A DNA stretch of 37,766 nt from a virus. The notes under the pieces are model-generated. The model was not told the DNA's origin. It searched no databases and worked only from the letters and a program-made list of their open reading frames with translations. Both the position numbers and the translations under genes were made by a program. Below, one piece after another: positions 37,293 through 37,766 of the stretch. The DNA lies in IMG/VR virus record IMGVR_UViG_3300027906_000058, positions 1 through 37,766 of that record. One strand, given 5' to 3'. Within the stretch, counting starts at the first letter, position 1. Every line of letters begins with the position of its first letter.

Positions 37293-37475
37293 ATGGACAA
37301 TTACAAAAAGTATGAACTCACTATTAAAGTGAAGACTAATCATGATCCTAGAGAAGATCTTTGGCGCATAGTCAATAAGATCAAGGACTTGATGCCTGTA
37401 TTATCTATTGAACATCAATTAATAGATGAGAGGCCAACAACAGATGAGCATCATGGAGGTATGCAAGATGGATGA
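37293..37475 (+). CDS. Hypothetical early protein, 60 aa
   Basis: MDNYKKYELTIKVKTNHDPR is followed by EDLWRIVNKIKDLMPVLSIE and a His/Asp-rich tail (RPTTDEHHGGMQDG). The composition suggests a beta strand, helix and disordered tail. Not recognised. No Shine-Dalgarno sequence. Its end carries GGAGG, which serves the next gene, and overlaps that gene by eight bases. Confidence 0.6.
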   Translation: MDNYKKYELTIKVKTNHDPREDLWRIVNKIKDLMPVLSIEHQLIDERPTTDEHHGGMQDG

Positions 37476-37686
37476 GAATACTCTTATTGAGAATGCTATC
37501 TTAGCTTTCTTGCATCACTACCCTAATCACAAGTGGGCTGTTCCTTATGCTGAACTATTAACTAAAATTAGGAGTTTAAAAAATGAACAGCCAAAGGATA
37601 GTACCGTTCAAAAACGGGGACGTCCAGCGAAAAGACAAAGGAAGGCGAAAGCCCCAAGCAATACGTCAAGCGAAAGCGAAGACTAA
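37468..37686 (+). CDS. Small protein with AT-hook-like basic tail, 72 aa
   Basis: MDENTLIENAILAFLHHYPN, then HKWAVPYAELLTKIRSLKN, forms an acidic to neutral helical part. The tail has KRGRPAKRQRKAKAP, whose GRP flanked by basic residues matches an AT-hook, a motif that binds the minor groove of A/T-rich DNA. ATG 37468 is preferred over 37426 because GGAGG lies eight bases upstream. The tail region is also coded in another frame by the next ORF, so it may partly reflect that second frame. Confidence 0.55.
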   Translation: MDENTLIENAILAFLHHYPNHKWAVPYAELLTKIRSLKNEQPKDSTVQKRGRPAKRQRKAKAPSNTSSESED

Positions 37687-37726
37687 AGCTTTAACTAACA
37701 AACTAACTCACAGTCACAATGCCTAA
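37583..37726 (+). CDS. Basic protein nested in the preceding gene, 47 aa
   Basis: ATG 37583 with GGAG eight bases upstream encodes MNSQRIVPFKNGDVQRKDKG, then RRKPQAIRQAKAKTKALTNK. It is strongly basic. The first 104 bases overlap the AT-hook gene in another frame. The good ribosome binding site and the protein-like start support it at least as well as the tail of the other gene. It ends five bases after the next ATG begins. Confidence 0.5.
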   Translation: MNSQRIVPFKNGDVQRKDKGRRKPQAIRQAKAKTKALTNKLTHSHNA

Positions 37727-37766
37727 GTATCATGTTACCCTGTCATCTGGCAGGGACTTTATTATG
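37719..37766 (+). CDS. Start of a gene cut by the window end
   Basis: ATG 37719 gives MPKYHVTLSSGRDFIM, open to the window edge. It overlaps the stop of the nested basic gene and follows a copy of the TCACAGTCAC decamer by one base. Sixteen residues are too few to name it. Confidence 0.5.
   Translation, partial: MPKYHVTLSSGRDFIM

Noticed and set aside
1-37766. Photosynthesis or carbon metabolism genes (psbA, hli, talC) often found in cyanophages
   Set aside because: No reading frame here resembles them. The host assignment therefore rests on other genes.

Overview
The window looks like part of the genome of a lytic T7-like podovirus (Autographiviridae-type) that infects marine picocyanobacteria (Synechococcus or Prochlorococcus). 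The genes follow the T7 order: exonuclease, portal, scaffold, capsid, tail tubes A and B, four internal virion proteins, tail fibre, small terminase, large terminase. The accessory genes are typical of marine cyanophages: a compact class I ribonucleotide reductase pair, a MazG-like pyrophosphohydrolase, flavin-dependent thymidylate synthase ThyX, DUF3310, KTSC, proline-rich and signal-peptide proteins around the lysis region, and a porin-like protein beside the capsid gene. The host is inferred from family resemblance, not from a database match. RNA polymerase, DNA polymerase and primase are not here and presumably lie to the left. No photosynthesis gene or integrase is seen.

Layout. 1-3248: end of the DNA metabolism module (exonuclease tail, DUF3310, MazG-like, NrdA, NrdB). 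3252-9255: head and first tail genes, with a structured small-ORF element (5976-6152) and a beta-barrel-like exported protein inserted between scaffold and capsid. 9255-19632: tail tube B and internal virion proteins (gp13- to gp16-like). 19635-28190: a large adhesin region with two gp17-type anchors, two long fibre proteins and five paralogous small tip-like proteins. 28187-33597: lysis and packaging, with a putative holin, exported proteins, terminases, and a 505-residue HNH-like protein between the terminases. 33645-34655: ThyX and small genes. 34656-34957: a gene-free, palindrome-rich stretch.

34958-37766 resembles the start of a T7-like early region: small genes behind an exact TTGACA-N17-TATACT host-type promoter. 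These genes mostly lack a Shine-Dalgarno sequence. Their junctions are filled by two complete tRNAs (Asp-GTC, Gly-TCC), two tRNA-like but incomplete elements, a recurring TTGATAC...GTATCA hairpin, and a twice-used double hairpin with compensatory base changes. Early genes following the terminase suggests that the contig is circular or permuted and that the genome ends lie near 34.6-35.2 kb.

How the genes work together. The exonuclease, MazG-like protein, RNR and ThyX would convert host nucleotides into phage dNTPs. The structural block builds a short-tailed virion. The adhesin array probably sets host range. The holin region and terminases finish lysis and packaging. The most promising undescribed systems are the tRNA-like punctuation of the early transcript, the five-copy translationally coupled tip cassette, and the HNH-like protein between the terminases. 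All coordinates and motifs were read by eye; no search or folding program was run.
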